64,000 nucleotides of DNA from an uncultured Devosia sp. (GTDB lineage Bacteria; Pseudomonadota; Alphaproteobacteria; Rhizobiales; Devosiaceae). The position numbers were made by a program, and so were the translations under genes. Shown in pieces: positions 34,159 to 44,215 of this stretch (positions are counted from its first letter, which is position 1; every line of letters begins with the position of its first letter). The DNA is taken from contig NZ_CAJXJS010000002.1 in the NCBI RefSeq assembly GCF_913055165.1, positions 98,704 to 162,703 on the forward strand. The letters are read 5' to 3'. The notes beneath the pieces were generated by a model. The model was not told the origin of the DNA and did not search any database. It worked only from the letters and a program-made list of their open reading frames with translations.

Positions 34159-35448
34159 ATGGGAAAACGCGTCGCAATCGCAACAATCGGCACTTCGGGT
34201 GACGTCCGGCCCTATCTTGCGCTGGCCAAGACCCTAAAGGAAGACGGTCACGACGTCGTATTGGGCACCAATGCGGACTTTGAGGAGCTGGTGACGTCGC
34301 ACGGGGTGGAGTTCCACTCCCTGGGCACCAAGATCCAGGATTGGTTGCAGGAATCACGCTTCGACAACGCAATCAGCCAGATGAAGCTGCACCATTTTCC
34401 GGCGCTGCTGCGGGAAGGCCAGGCGTTGGTGGAGCGGGCGGCGCGCAACGCATGGGCAATGTCCCAAGGTGCCGACGCGATCGTGGTCAACATCAATACC
34501 AGCTTCGGCATAGACATCGCTGAAGCGTTGGATATCCCCGTGATCATGACGGCGATGCAGCCGCTGAACCCGACCAGGGAATTCCCCATTTGCGCCTATG
34601 AGGTGCCTGATCTGGGGCCCACCTTCAACAAGCTCAGCTACATTGCGATGAACTTGCAGCAGGCCTATTACGACATGCCGCGAGACCGGGTGCGCAAGCA
34701 GTTGATGGGCTTGGGGCCACGCAAGCGCGGTGGGCTGTTCAAGGACAGCAATGGCAACAACATCCCGACACTCTACAATTTTTCCGCCACTGTATCGCCG
34801 CGCCCGCGCGACTGGCCACAGACTGCGGTGGTGACTGGATTCTGGTTTCTGGACGACATCAGCGGCTGGACGCCATCACCAGAACTTCAGGCCTTTCTGG
34901 ATGCTGGCCCGCCGCCAGTCTATATCGGTTTCGGCTCAATGCCGTTCGGGGCCGAGCGCAATACGCAATTGCTGCGGTCCGCGCTGGAGCAGTGGGGCGG
35001 CCGGGCCATCGTTGCGCGGGGCTGGGGCGGGATCAACCCGGCCGATTTGCCGAACACCGTGTTCGCCGTGGCCGAGGCCCCCCATGACATGCTTTTCCCG
35101 CTGGTGTCGGCGGTTGTTCATCATGGCGGCGCGGGAACGACTGCCGCGGGACTGCGGGCGGGCAAACCAACCTTCACCGTGCCCCAGGCCTATGATCAGC
35201 GCTATTGGGGCCGGCGCGTGAGAGCACTGGGATGCGGCCCTGCTCCGGTGCGCCTGCGCGCGATCACACCAGAAATTCTGGCCAAGGCCTTGTTTGAATT
35301 GACCAACAACAAGGCCATGGCCGCCAATGCGAAGAGTATTGGCCGCATTCTATCGGAAGAAAAAGGGCTGGAGACCGCGGCGCGGTTCATCGAGACGACG
35401 ATAGAGGCTGCCGAGGCGGGCGCGCGGCGCTATCCGGTTACGGGGTGA
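34159..35448 (+). CDS. GT1-family glycosyltransferase (UGT80/MGT-like)
   Basis: 429-residue GT-B fold glycosyltransferase. The N-terminal half begins VAIATIGTSGDVRPYLALAK, which matches sterol-glucosyltransferase-like and macrolide-type enzymes. The C-terminal donor-binding motif is VHHGGAGTTAAGLRAGKPT followed by YWGRRVRALG. Such enzymes transfer a hexose or deoxyhexose to lipids or small aglycones. It overlaps the downstream SDR-FAD fusion gene by 4 bases (GTGA), so both proteins probably serve one pathway, perhaps a membrane glycolipid. Donor and acceptor are unknown. Confidence 0.88.
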   Translation: MGKRVAIATIGTSGDVRPYLALAKTLKEDGHDVVLGTNADFEELVTSHGVEFHSLGTKIQDWLQESRFDNAISQMKLHHFPALLREGQALVERAARNAWAMSQGADAIVVNINTSFGIDIAEALDIPVIMTAMQPLNPTREFPICAYEVPDLGPTFNKLSYIAMNLQQAYYDMPRDRVRKQLMGLGPRKRGGLFKDSNGNNIPTLYNFSATVSPRPRDWPQTAVVTGFWFLDDISGWTPSPELQAFLDAGPPPVYIGFGSMPFGAERNTQLLRSALEQWGGRAIVARGWGGINPADLPNTVFAVAEAPHDMLFPLVSAVVHHGGAGTTAAGLRAGKPTFTVPQAYDQRYWGRRVRALGCGPAPVRLRAITPEILAKALFELTNNKAMAANAKSIGRILSEEKGLETAARFIETTIEAAEAGARRYPVTG

Positions 35449-37508
35449 ATCGGCGCGAACACATCTCGCCGGAGAGCGCCTCCGGGCCCGTTCAGGCCGA
35501 CACCCGGCCGATGAATATCTGCCTCGTCGGGGCTGGTGGCGGCATTGGCCGCCAGCTCGCAAAAAGCTTCTCGGACCGTCATTCGGTCACAGCGGTTTAT
35601 CGGAGCCCCCCGGCCGGAGTGCCACCCGGCATCCAAGCCGTGCAGTTCAGCAATGGCAGTGATCTGGCCTCGGCGGTCGCCGCGGCGGACGTTGTCGTCC
35701 ATGCTGCGCTCAACAGCAAGGCGCGGGGCAAGCGCTTCATAGAGACCAATCGCGCCACGACCGAAAGGCTGCTGGAGCTGCTGTCGCCGGAACGCTGCAG
35801 GCTCTTTGTCTATTTTAGCTCGCAGGTGGTCTATGCCGCACTTGATCCGATCAATGCGCCACACCAGAGCGAGGACGCGGTCCTGGTCGAGACCGGGAAA
35901 CTGGACGCCTACACCCGGCTGAAGATGGCCGAAGAGGCCAGTGTCATAGAGGCCTGTACCAGCAGGAAGATCAACTATCTCATCGTCCGGCCAACAATGG
36001 TCATGGGACCCGGCATGGCCTGGTCGAGCGGCATTGTCGGAGCCATGCGGGTCGCGCCGATCGGCCTCAGGGGCCGTACGATCAATCTGGTTCATGTTGA
36101 GGACCTGGCCGCTCAACTTCTCGCTCTGATCGAGCGCGGCGTATCAAATGAGGTCGTCAATCTCGGTGACCTCGATGTCAGGTCCGACGACTATTTCCGG
36201 CACGCAGCCAAGCTCGCCAACCGCTCGATATTGCTGCTGCCCGATTGGGTGAGCAGTGTGGCGGGCGGGGTCATCCCCTCTACGTTGTGGTTCTTGTCGC
36301 ATGACGTGCGGGTTGCTTCAGAGAAGGTACGGTCGCTCAGCGGAATCACGACCGGACGAACATTGGACGATTTTTTCGAGCCCCCTGCCCGGGTCGTACA
36401 AGCACGAACGCTGGACGACATCCGGAACACGGTTCGCAGCGGCAAGCCGTATCACGCCATTGGGCGTGGATACTTCCTGTGGTTCAACGATCGCAAGCAG
36501 ACCGATCAGCTGGTCATGGAGCACTATGCCGGCATTGTCGGGCTGGAAGGCGATGCCCTGACGGTCAAGGCCGGCACAACCCTACGCGACATTCTGGATT
36601 ATCTGGTTCCGCGCGGATTGACCCTGGCGACATTGCCCGAATTCGTCGACATCTCTGCAGGGGCCTGCTTCTTTGCCGAAGTGCATGGCAGCAGCGCCGA
36701 ACATATCTCCGTCTATGATGTGATCATGGCTATCCGGTTCGTCGACAGCCGCGGGGAAGAGGTTTTCTCCACGCGTGACGAGGCAAGCTGGGACAGATTG
36801 CGCGGCGATGGCGGCATTGTGGTGACTGAAGTCACCTTTCGCTGCCGCCCCAACCAGCTGCTCGCAAACAGCATAGAATGGCAAAGGGAGAGCCGGCTGG
36901 AGGATTACGTCGCCGGCGAATACCGCGTCAATTTCAGCACCACCGTCCACTGGTATCCGCGCAGTCACGAATTGATGGTCTACAATGTCAACCCGGTCGA
37001 GGGCGTCGAGCCGGGCGACAGGCGGCCGTTTCCACCGATGCGCGGATCGCCGCACTGGATCCAGAAGCTGCTGCTCAATCTGCGCATGCGCGGGCGACAG
37101 CGGATCGTAGGCACCTCGGAGAGGGTGCTGGCACCTTGGACAGGTGTTCCGGCGAAGCGTCTGCTCGGCAAATTCTTCCGTGATACGCGGCGGCGGGTGC
37201 GCAATATGGAGGTATGCGTTCCCGATACGCATGCTGCGGAGTTCGTCGCCAAGCTCAGGCGGCACCTGCCGGAAATGAAGCTGATGCCCGGACAGGGTAT
37301 CGGCGTGCGGTTCACCCGCGACCCCGTCTCGGGGCGCGGGTTTGTGTGGGTCGAGATGACGTCTCGAGACGTCTCACAGATGCATGCCATGGTGGAAATG
37401 GCCCGGGCAGCATGTGGCGAGCAGTTCTGGCTGCACCGCGGCAAATATGTGCCAGCAAATATTGGCGTCGAGCACCTCTACATTCCGCGAAACCAGACGC
37501 AGAAATGA
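35445..37508 (+). CDS. Fusion of an extended SDR with a VAO-type FAD oxidase
   Basis: 687 residues in one open frame. Part one (about 25-300) is an NAD(P)-dependent extended short-chain dehydrogenase: the nucleotide motif GAGGGIG (29-35) and the YxxxK pair in AYTRLKMAE (about 156-160). Part two (about 325-687) is an FAD-binding oxidase of the VAO/PCMH superfamily: ARTLDDIRNTVRSGKPYHAIGRG, VKAGTTLRDILDYLVPRGLTLA, the AEVHGSS segment around 410 that corresponds to the FAD-proximal HG of aldonolactone oxidases and DprE1, and the C-terminal FWLHRGKY. GTG 35445 overlaps the glycosyltransferase stop; ATG 35511 is an alternative. The domain pair recalls DprE1 plus DprE2, which together epimerise a lipid-linked ribose. 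That role is inference only. Confidence 0.8.
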   Translation: MNRREHISPESASGPVQADTRPMNICLVGAGGGIGRQLAKSFSDRHSVTAVYRSPPAGVPPGIQAVQFSNGSDLASAVAAADVVVHAALNSKARGKRFIETNRATTERLLELLSPERCRLFVYFSSQVVYAALDPINAPHQSEDAVLVETGKLDAYTRLKMAEEASVIEACTSRKINYLIVRPTMVMGPGMAWSSGIVGAMRVAPIGLRGRTINLVHVEDLAAQLLALIERGVSNEVVNLGDLDVRSDDYFRHAAKLANRSILLLPDWVSSVAGGVIPSTLWFLSHDVRVASEKVRSLSGITTGRTLDDFFEPPARVVQARTLDDIRNTVRSGKPYHAIGRGYFLWFNDRKQTDQLVMEHYAGIVGLEGDALTVKAGTTLRDILDYLVPRGLTLATLPEFVDISAGACFFAEVHGSSAEHISVYDVIMAIRFVDSRGEEVFSTRDEASWDRLRGDGGIVVTEVTFRCRPNQLLANSIEWQRESRLEDYVAGEYRVNFSTTVHWYPRSHELMVYNVNPVEGVEPGDRRPFPPMRGSPHWIQKLLLNLRMRGRQRIVGTSERVLAPWTGVPAKRLLGKFFRDTRRRVRNMEVCVPDTHAAEFVAKLRRHLPEMKLMPGQGIGVRFTRDPVSGRGFVWVEMTSRDVSQMHAMVEMARAACGEQFWLHRGKYVPANIGVEHLYIPRNQTQK

Positions 37509-37509
37509 A

Positions 37510-37533
37510 AATGGCGGCCCCGGGGCCGCCATT
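37510..37533. terminator. Bidirectional terminator between fusion gene and lon
   Basis: A perfect 24-base palindrome with 12-base arms and no loop spacer, between two convergent genes. Plus-strand T run is short (TTCTTG), minus-strand run is TTTTCATTTC. Confidence 0.75.
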
Positions 37534-37554
37534 CTTGTGACGTGGAAGCAGCGA

Positions 37555-39984
37555 TCAGTGCGTCACACTGGCGCCGGCGTCGTCGGCCGGATCCGCCTTG
37601 GCCGCCACGGCGGGTTCTGCATCGAAATCCCACTCGATCGGTTCGGGCTTGCGCACCAGCGCACGCTCGATGACCTGGTCCATGCGGCTGACCGGAACGA
37701 TCTCCATGCCTTCCTTGACGATGTCCGGGATATCCTGGAGGTCGCGGACATTCTCTTCGGGGATCAGCACGGTCTTGATGCCGCCGCGCAGGGCCGCCAA
37801 TAGCTTCTCCTTGAGACCGCCGATCGGCAGCACCCTGCCCCTCAGCGTGATCTCACCGGTCATGGCGACATCATTGCGGACGGGAATGCCGGTCATTACC
37901 GAAACGATAGCGGTGGCCAGCCCAATACCAGCCGAGGGACCATCCTTGGGGGTGGCGCCTTCGGGCAGGTGAACGTGAATGTCGCGCGTATCGAACATGG
38001 GTGGCTTGATGCCGAAGTCGATGCAGCGGGACTTCACATAGGCCTGGGCGGCGGTCAGCGATTCCTTCATCACTTCCTTGATGTTGCCGGTCACCGACAT
38101 GCGGCCCTTGCCCGGCGTCATCACGCCTTCGATGGTCAGCATTTCGCCACCAACCGAGGTCCAGGCGAGGCCAGTCACCAGGCCCACCTGCGCTTCGGCC
38201 TCGATCTCGCCATGCTTGAAGATCTGCGGACCGAGATATTCGGCGAGCTTCTCCTCAGTGATCTCGATCGACTTGACCTTGGTGCGAACGATGTCGGTCA
38301 CGGCCTTTCGCATCAGCTTGGAGATTTCGCGCTTGAGGTTGCGGACGCCGGCTTCGCGGGTATAGCCGCGAATGACCTTCATCAGCATCTCGTCGGAGAG
38401 CACGAACTCGCCATGGGCGATGCCATTTTCCTTGGCCGCTTCCGGGATCAGGTGCTGCTTGGCAATCGCATGCTTTTCCTCTTCGGTATAGCCGGAGAGG
38501 CGGATGATCTCCATGCGGTCCATCAACGGGCCGGGAATGTTGAGCGTGTTCGAGGTGGTGACGAACATCACATCCGAAAGGTCAAAATCGACCTCCAGAT
38601 AGTGATCGGAGAACGTGTTGTTCTGTTCCGGATCTAGCACTTCGAGCAGAGCCGAAGACGGGTCGCCGCGGAAGTCCTGGCCCATCTTGTCAATTTCGTC
38701 GAGCAGGAAGAGCGGATTGTTCTTGCCCACCTTCTTCAGCGACTGGATGATCTTGCCAGGCATGGAGCCGATATAGGTGCGGCGATGGCCACGGATTTCA
38801 GCTTCATCACGGACGCCGCCGAGTGCCATGCGCACGAATTCGCGGCCGGTCGCCTTGGCGATCGACTTGCCCAGTGAGGTCTTGCCGACACCCGGAGGTC
38901 CGACGAGGCAGAGGATCGGACCCTTGAGCGTGCCCGTACGCGCCTGCACAGCAAGGTATTCAAGGATGCGCTCCTTGACCTTTTCGAGGCCGTAGTGGTC
39001 GGCATCCAGCACTTTTTCGGCAAGGGCGAGATCGCGCTTGACCTTGGACTTCTTGCCCCAGGGCAGGCCCAGAAGCGTATCAAGGTAGTTACGAACAACC
39101 GTGGCTTCGGCCGACATCGGGCTCATGCCCTTGAGCTTCTTGATCTCGCCTTCGGCCTTTGCCCGCGCTTCTTTTGAAAGCTTGGTCTTGGCCACTCGCT
39201 CTTCAAGTTCGGTGACCTCGTTGGCGCCGTCTTCGCCATCGCCCAACTCGCGCTGGATCGCCTTCATCTGCTCGTTGAGGTAGTATTCGCGCTGCGTCTT
39301 TTCCATCTGCCGCTTGACACGGGAGCGGATGCGCTTTTCGACCTGCAAGACTCCAATCTCGCCTTCCATCAGGCCGATGACCTTCTGCAGGCGCTCGATG
39401 ACCGACACAGTCTGCAGCAGATCTTCCTTTTCGGGGATCTTGATGACGAGATGGCTGGCAATGGTATCGGCCAGCTTGCTGGCATTCTCGATCTGCCCGA
39501 CGGCGGCGACGACTTCGGCCGAGATCTTCTTGTTGAGCTTGACGTAATTCTCGAACTCAGACTGGGCCGAGCGAGCGAGCGCCTCGATCTCGGTGGCATC
39601 TTCCTCAGGCTCAGGGAGCATGGAGGCCTCGGCCTCGAAATACTCCTCAGTCTGCAGGTAGTTGTCGATGGTGGCACGATGCAGCCCTTCCACCAGAACC
39701 TTGACTGTGCCGTCCGGGAGCTTGAGCAGCTGCAGCACGGTGGCAATGGTGCCAGTGGGGTAGATCTGATCAGGGGCAGGGTCATCATCCTGCGCATTTT
39801 TCTGCGTCACGACGAGAATGTGCTTGTCGTCGCGCATCACTTCTTCCAACGCCTTGACCGACTTCTCGCGGCCGACGAACAGCGGCACGATCATGCCGGG
39901 GAAGACGACGATGTCGCGCAGGGGGAGGACCGGGTAAACCCGATCCCGGCTCGTTTCGCCGGTGGAGGTAACTTCCGACATCAC
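37555..39984 (-). CDS. lon: ATP-dependent protease Lon
   Basis: 809 residues in three parts: the N-terminal substrate domain ([21 protein letters not shown]), an AAA+ module with Walker [10 protein letters not shown] (about 360-368) and Walker [10 protein letters not shown], and a C-terminal protease with catalytic Ser in KDGPSAGIG (about 681) and Lys in [10 protein letters not shown] (about 724). It degrades misfolded and regulatory proteins in the cytoplasm. In alphaproteobacteria it clears DnaA, CcrM and SciP. An RpoH-like promoter lies about 100 bases upstream, fitting heat-shock control. Confidence 0.97.
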   Translation of the reverse strand: MMSEVTSTGETSRDRVYPVLPLRDIVVFPGMIVPLFVGREKSVKALEEVMRDDKHILVVTQKNAQDDDPAPDQIYPTGTIATVLQLLKLPDGTVKVLVEGLHRATIDNYLQTEEYFEAEASMLPEPEEDATEIEALARSAQSEFENYVKLNKKISAEVVAAVGQIENASKLADTIASHLVIKIPEKEDLLQTVSVIERLQKVIGLMEGEIGVLQVEKRIRSRVKRQMEKTQREYYLNEQMKAIQRELGDGEDGANEVTELEERVAKTKLSKEARAKAEGEIKKLKGMSPMSAEATVVRNYLDTLLGLPWGKKSKVKRDLALAEKVLDADHYGLEKVKERILEYLAVQARTGTLKGPILCLVGPPGVGKTSLGKSIAKATGREFVRMALGGVRDEAEIRGHRRTYIGSMPGKIIQSLKKVGKNNPLFLLDEIDKMGQDFRGDPSSALLEVLDPEQNNTFSDHYLEVDFDLSDVMFVTTSNTLNIPGPLMDRMEIIRLSGYTEEEKHAIAKQHLIPEAAKENGIAHGEFVLSDEMLMKVIRGYTREAGVRNLKREISKLMRKAVTDIVRTKVKSIEITEEKLAEYLGPQIFKHGEIEAEAQVGLVTGLAWTSVGGEMLTIEGVMTPGKGRMSVTGNIKEVMKESLTAAQAYVKSRCIDFGIKPPMFDTRDIHVHLPEGATPKDGPSAGIGLATAIVSVMTGIPVRNDVAMTGEITLRGRVLPIGGLKEKLLAALRGGIKTVLIPEENVRDLQDIPDIVKEGMEIVPVSRMDQVIERALVRKPEPIEWDFDAEPAVAAKADPADDAGASVTH

Positions 39985-40075
39985 ATTTCCTTTCCGGGGC
40001 GCGCCGGAGGGAGGAAGTGGTAGCGCGCCCGTATTGCGACTGCCCAGTCCCTAGAGGCTGGGCGATTCAGGTTAA

Positions 40076-40104
40076 TAAATAGGGTGGACCACCCTGCCCG
40101 CAAG
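40076..40104 (-). promoter_or_regulatory. Candidate RpoH (heat-shock) promoter of lon
   Basis: Minus-strand CTTGCG, 14-base spacer, CCCTATTTA. This is close to the heat-shock sigma consensus CTTGAA-N13-16-CCCCATTTA. The spacer contains a perfect 13-base palindrome GGGTGG-A-CCACCC (40082-40094) that could be an operator or a transcript stem. Confidence 0.45.
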
Positions 40105-40211
40105 TCAAGCTTTGCGGTTTTGTGAACGTTGGCCCCACAACGCACAGGAGATATGCCAAAAATCCGGCAACACCGATGTGCCCATGGCCAGAAAAGGGGC
40201 CGTTTCGCACC

Positions 40212-40652
40212 CTAGCGGGCGACCTTGCGTGCCTTGAGCAAAATTGAGGTGTCGGTGGCGCCGATGCCTTCGATCTGCCGGATGGTGCGCAGCAATTCGT
40301 CAAAGGCGGCAACGTCGGCAGCCTCCAGCTCGGCAATATAGTCCCAGCGACCATTTGTGGTGTGAAGCTGGCGCAGTTCGGGGATGCCCATGAGACGCTT
40401 GAGCACCGCATCCTCTCGCTTTGTCTCGACCTCAATCATGGTGATGGCCCGCACGCCATGGCTCTGAGCAGTCGCCGTCACCACTGTGAAGCCGGCAATA
40501 GCCCCACCCTCCACCAACCTGTCCAAACGTGCCTTGGCGGTGGCACGCGAAACCCCGAGATGGGCCGCGAGCTTGGCGATGGGCAAGCGCGCATTGCTGC
40601 GAAGAAGCGCGATCAGACGGTGGTCGAGGTCGTCGAGAACCATTTTGCTCAT
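40212..40652 (-). CDS. Lrp/AsnC-family regulator of arginine catabolism
   Basis: 146 residues: an N-terminal winged helix (LDDLDHRLIALLRSNARLPIAKLAAHLGVSRATAKARLDRL) and a C-terminal RAM ligand-binding domain (about 70-140). It is divergent from arginase with a 107-base spacer containing a perfect palindrome. By analogy with regulators beside arginase/ornithine cyclodeaminase genes it probably activates them in response to arginine or ornithine. Confidence 0.9.
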   Translation of the reverse strand: MSKMVLDDLDHRLIALLRSNARLPIAKLAAHLGVSRATAKARLDRLVEGGAIAGFTVVTATAQSHGVRAITMIEVETKREDAVLKRLMGIPELRQLHTTNGRWDYIAELEAADVAAFDELLRTIRQIEGIGATDTSILLKARKVAR

Positions 40653-40667
40653 CTCTGCTTATCAGAA

Positions 40668-40685
40668 TGCGAAGTTCCATTCGCA
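40668..40685. promoter_or_regulatory. Palindrome between Lrp-type regulator and arginase
   Basis: TGCGAA-GTTCCA-TTCGCA: six-base perfect arms with a six-base spacer, 16 bases before the regulator's start and 75 bases before arginase. Size and symmetry fit an Lrp-family site. Confidence 0.55.
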
Positions 40686-40759
40686 AATCTAGCACATTTC
40701 TGACTTTTCGTCATCACCTGGCTGGCGCACACTGAGCTGCAACAAGGAGAGGCACCCCA

Positions 40760-41731
40760 ATGGACCCCAGCTTCAAGCGCATCGACCTGATTGGTGTCCC
40801 TACGGACGCGGGCGCATCTTGCCGTGGATGCGGCATGGGACCGGAAGCGCTGCGCATCGCCGGCATTGGCGAAGCAATCGCTGCGCAAGGCCATGATGTG
40901 GCAGACCTTGGCGACCTGGTTCGCCCGCGGCGAAGCGATCCTGCCCTACCCTGGCGCTTGTCCGAAGCCCGGGAGGCCGAAGTGCTCGCCTTGGCCAAGC
41001 AAAGCAGCGAGGCCGCTTATGCGAGCCTCTCCGGCGGCCGTCAGCCCGTCTTCCTGGGAGGCGACCATTCCATCGCCATGGGGACCTTAAGCGGCGTCGC
41101 ACGCTTTGGAGTGGCAAAGGGCAAGCCGGTCCATGTCCTGTGGATTGATGCGCATGGAGATTTCAACACGCCGGCCACATCCGAGACGGGCAATCTTCAT
41201 GGGATGCCACTGGCTCTGGCGTGTGGCGAACCCGATTTCGGTCCGCAATTCGACGGCGGTTGGCGCGGCCGGATCGACCCAAAAAACGTCACCATATTCG
41301 CCGCCCGCGATATCGACCGGCCAGAGCGGGAATTGCTTGAGCGACGTGGTGTCGATGTGATCGACATGCGCCGGATCGATGAAACAGGAACGGTTGCGTT
41401 GATCCGCGAAGTGCTCGAGCGCGTCGCCGCAGACGACGGACATCTGCATGTGAGCCTGGACGTCGATGCCGTCGATCCCTCCATCGCGCCCGGCGCGGGT
41501 ACGCCCGTGGCCGGAGGATTGACCTTCCGTGAGGCACATCTGGCCATGGAGATGATCCATGACAGCAACTTGATGGGGTCGCTCGACATCGTCGAACTCA
41601 ACCCGATCCTCGACCATGCCGGCATGAGCGCAAGGTTGCTGGTGGACCTGACAGCGAGCCTGTTCGGCCGGCAGATCATGCCCCGCCGGACTGCACGCGA
41701 GGCCCTCACCGCCCAGAGCAGCAATGGCTAG
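40760..41731 (+). CDS. rocF: Arginase
   Basis: 323 residues. It hydrolyses L-arginine to L-ornithine and urea with a binuclear manganese centre. The metal ligands are His103 in LGGDHS, the DAHGD cluster (Asp130, His132, Asp134), and the two Asp of SLDVDAVDPS. The substrate loop is GNLHGMPLA. A good AAGGAG precedes ATG 40760. Its stop overlaps the open frame of the cyclodeaminase gene, so both act in series. Confidence 0.95.
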   Translation: MDPSFKRIDLIGVPTDAGASCRGCGMGPEALRIAGIGEAIAAQGHDVADLGDLVRPRRSDPALPWRLSEAREAEVLALAKQSSEAAYASLSGGRQPVFLGGDHSIAMGTLSGVARFGVAKGKPVHVLWIDAHGDFNTPATSETGNLHGMPLALACGEPDFGPQFDGGWRGRIDPKNVTIFAARDIDRPERELLERRGVDVIDMRRIDETGTVALIREVLERVAADDGHLHVSLDVDAVDPSIAPGAGTPVAGGLTFREAHLAMEMIHDSNLMGSLDIVELNPILDHAGMSARLLVDLTASLFGRQIMPRRTAREALTAQSSNG

Positions 41732-41741
41732 GAGCAGACCC

Positions 41742-42776
41742 ATGACCCAATTCGTCGGTGTGAACGATCTAAGCAAAATGGTCGGTACCATGGGCCCGCG
41801 CCGTTTCCTGCGGCGGCTGGTCGAGTACCTGGCAGACGACTTTGCCCGCTGGGGGCAGTTTGAAAAGGTGCCGCGGATTGCCAGCCATTCGCCGATCGGC
41901 GTGATCGAGCTGATGCCCACCAGCGATGGGGCACTCTACAGCTTCAAATATGTGAACGGGCATCCGGGCAACCCGAAACAGGGCAAGCTGACGGTCACCG
42001 CCTTCGGCGTGCTGTCGGATGTCGCCACAGGCTATCCCCTGCTGATCAGCGAGATGACGCTGCTGACGGCTCTGCGGACGGCGGCGACCTCGGCCTATGC
42101 AGCAAAGCTGCTGGCGCGGCCGGAGAGCCGGGTGATGGCGCTGATCGGCGCGGGCGCCCAGTCGGAATTCCAGACGCTCGCCTTCCAAGAAGTGCTGGGC
42201 ATCAAGGAGGTCGTGGTGTTCGACCCCGACCCGGCAGTGGTGAAAAAGTATATGCGCAACGCCGCCGGGTTTGGGCTGACGCTGCGGGCAGCGTCGTCTG
42301 TCGAGCCGGCGGTGGCCGGTGCAGATATGGTTACCGTCTGCACGGCCGTCAAAGGCCGGCAGGCACTGGTTTCGCGGGATATGCTCAAACCGGGCGTACA
42401 TATCAACGCGATTGGCGGCGACTGCCCGGGCAAGACTGAACTCGATCGCAACATTCTCGACGATGCGCAGGTCTTCGTGGAATTCACGCCACAGACGCGG
42501 ATCGAAGGCGAAATCCAGCAGATGGGCGCCGAGTTTGGAGTGACTGAGCTTTGGGAGGTTGAGACCGGGCGCAAGGCCGGGCGAACCGATACCAATGCTG
42601 TCACGGTTTTCGACTCGGTCGGTTTTGCTGTCGAAGACTTTTCGGCGCTGCGGCTGGTGCACGACTTGATGGAAGGCCGCGGCAAGCGGCTCGACCTCGT
42701 GCCTGATCTCGGCAATCCCAAAGATCTCTACGGGGCCCTGCTGGGCGGAGTGGAGATGGGAATGCGGGTGGCCTGA
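41742..42776 (+). CDS. Ornithine cyclodeaminase
   Basis: 344-residue NAD-dependent enzyme of the OCD/mu-crystallin family, converting ornithine to proline and ammonia. Landmarks are the Lys/Arg region in YSFKYVNGHPGNPKQGKLTV, Rossmann motif ALIGAGAQSEFQ, INAIGGDCPGKTELD, and the C-terminal DSVGFAVEDFSALR. ATG 41742 has TAGGAGC before it and is preferred over an ATG 18 bases upstream inside arginase. A strong terminator follows. Confidence 0.93.
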   Translation: MTQFVGVNDLSKMVGTMGPRRFLRRLVEYLADDFARWGQFEKVPRIASHSPIGVIELMPTSDGALYSFKYVNGHPGNPKQGKLTVTAFGVLSDVATGYPLLISEMTLLTALRTAATSAYAAKLLARPESRVMALIGAGAQSEFQTLAFQEVLGIKEVVVFDPDPAVVKKYMRNAAGFGLTLRAASSVEPAVAGADMVTVCTAVKGRQALVSRDMLKPGVHINAIGGDCPGKTELDRNILDDAQVFVEFTPQTRIEGEIQQMGAEFGVTELWEVETGRKAGRTDTNAVTVFDSVGFAVEDFSALRLVHDLMEGRGKRLDLVPDLGNPKDLYGALLGGVEMGMRVA

Positions 42777-42854
42777 CGCGCCACGACCTCGTGGCCCGAG
42801 GCGCTTCGCGCGCCTCCCCATGAGGTCTTCCGAGATCACAGCTCTTCAAACAAT

Positions 42855-42881
42855 AACGCCGGGCGCGAGGCCCGGCGTTTT
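42855..42881 (+). terminator. Terminator after ornithine cyclodeaminase gene
   Basis: Perfect 10-base arms (42855-42864, 42870-42879) with a GCGAG loop and TTTT at the end. It lies between convergent genes, so it may also stop clpX transcription. Confidence 0.8.
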
Positions 42882-42901
42882 CGTATTGAATGGACGTTGG
42901 A

Positions 42902-44179
42902 TCAGGCCGTTGCCGGCGCCTCGTCCTTCTTGCGCTCGGAATAGATATAGAGCGGACGCACGTCCTTGCCCTTGACCACATCTTCGCTGATGACGACTTC
43001 CTCTACGCCTTCGAGCGAAGGCAGGTCATACATGGTGTCCAGCAGGATGCCTTCCATGATCGAGCGGAGGCCGCGAGCGCCGGTCTTGCGCTCGATGGCC
43101 TTCTCGGCGATGGCCTTGAGGGCATCTTCGTGGAAGGTCAATTCGATCTCTTCCATCTGGAACAGGCGCTGATACTGACGGACCAGAGCGTTCTTGGGCT
43201 GGGTGAGGATTTCGATGAGCGCGGGCACATCGAGATCTTCCAGCGTGGCCAGAACCGGCAAACGACCGATGAACTCGGGGATCAGACCGAACTTGACCAG
43301 ATCTTCGGGTTCGACCTCGGCAAGCAGTTCACCGACGCGGCGATCGTTCGGATCCTTGACGGTCGCAGCAAAGCCGATACCCGAACCCTCGCCACGCGCC
43401 GAAATGATCTTTTCAAGACCGGCAAAGGCGCCGCCGCAGATGAACAGGATGTTGGTGGTATCAACCTGCAGGAATTCCTGCTGCGGATGCTTGCGACCAC
43501 CCTGGGGGGGCACGGAGGCGACGGTGCCTTCCATGATCTTGAGCAGGGCCTGCTGCACACCCTCGCCCGAGACGTCACGGGTGATCGAGGGATTGTCCGA
43601 CTTGCGGGAAATCTTGTCGACCTCGTCGATATAGACGATGCCGCGCTGAGCCTTTTCGACATTGTAGTCGGCGGCCTGCAGAAGCTTGAGGATGATGTTT
43701 TCCACGTCCTCGCCGACATATCCGGCTTCGGTAAGCGTGGTGGCGTCAGCCATGGTGAAGGGCACATCGAGGATGCGGGCCATGGTCTGGGCCAGTAGCG
43801 TCTTGCCCGACCCGGTGGGGCCAATCAGCATGATGTTGGACTTGGAGAGCTCAACATCCTGATTCTTCTGGGCGTGGTGCAGGCGCTTGTAGTGGTTGTG
43901 GACAGCCACGGAGAGGACGCGCTTGGCGCGGCCCTGGCCGATGACGTAGTCGTCCAGCACCTTGCAGATTTCTGCAGGGGTGGGCACGCCCTCGGAGGAC
44001 TTGACCATGGAGGTCTTGTTCTCTTCGCGGATGATGTCCATGCACAGTTCAACGCATTCATCGCAGATGAATACTGTCGGACCGGCGATCAGCTTGCGTA
44101 CTTCGTGCTGCGACTTGCCGCAGAACGAGCAGTAAAGCGTGTTCTTGGAGGTTTCGCCGTTGGTGGTCTCTTTGGACAT
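42902..44179 (-). CDS. clpX: ClpX, ATPase subunit of ClpXP protease
   Basis: 425 residues. An N-terminal C4 zinc finger (Cys17, 20, 39, 42) is followed by the AAA+ core with Walker A GPTGSGKT (120-127), Walker [11 protein letters not shown], and the pore-loop and sensor regions. It unfolds tagged substrates and feeds them to ClpP; in alphaproteobacteria this includes the cell-cycle regulator CtrA. It is 174 bases after clpP in the same direction. The C-terminal tail is short and acidic/basic. Confidence 0.97.
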   Translation of the reverse strand: MSKETTNGETSKNTLYCSFCGKSQHEVRKLIAGPTVFICDECVELCMDIIREENKTSMVKSSEGVPTPAEICKVLDDYVIGQGRAKRVLSVAVHNHYKRLHHAQKNQDVELSKSNIMLIGPTGSGKTLLAQTMARILDVPFTMADATTLTEAGYVGEDVENIILKLLQAADYNVEKAQRGIVYIDEVDKISRKSDNPSITRDVSGEGVQQALLKIMEGTVASVPPQGGRKHPQQEFLQVDTTNILFICGGAFAGLEKIISARGEGSGIGFAATVKDPNDRRVGELLAEVEPEDLVKFGLIPEFIGRLPVLATLEDLDVPALIEILTQPKNALVRQYQRLFQMEEIELTFHEDALKAIAEKAIERKTGARGLRSIMEGILLDTMYDLPSLEGVEEVVISEDVVKGKDVRPLYIYSERKKDEAPATA

Positions 44180-44215
44180 CCAGTCACTCCCGGGAGCTGA
44201 GCGCCCCCAAATTCA

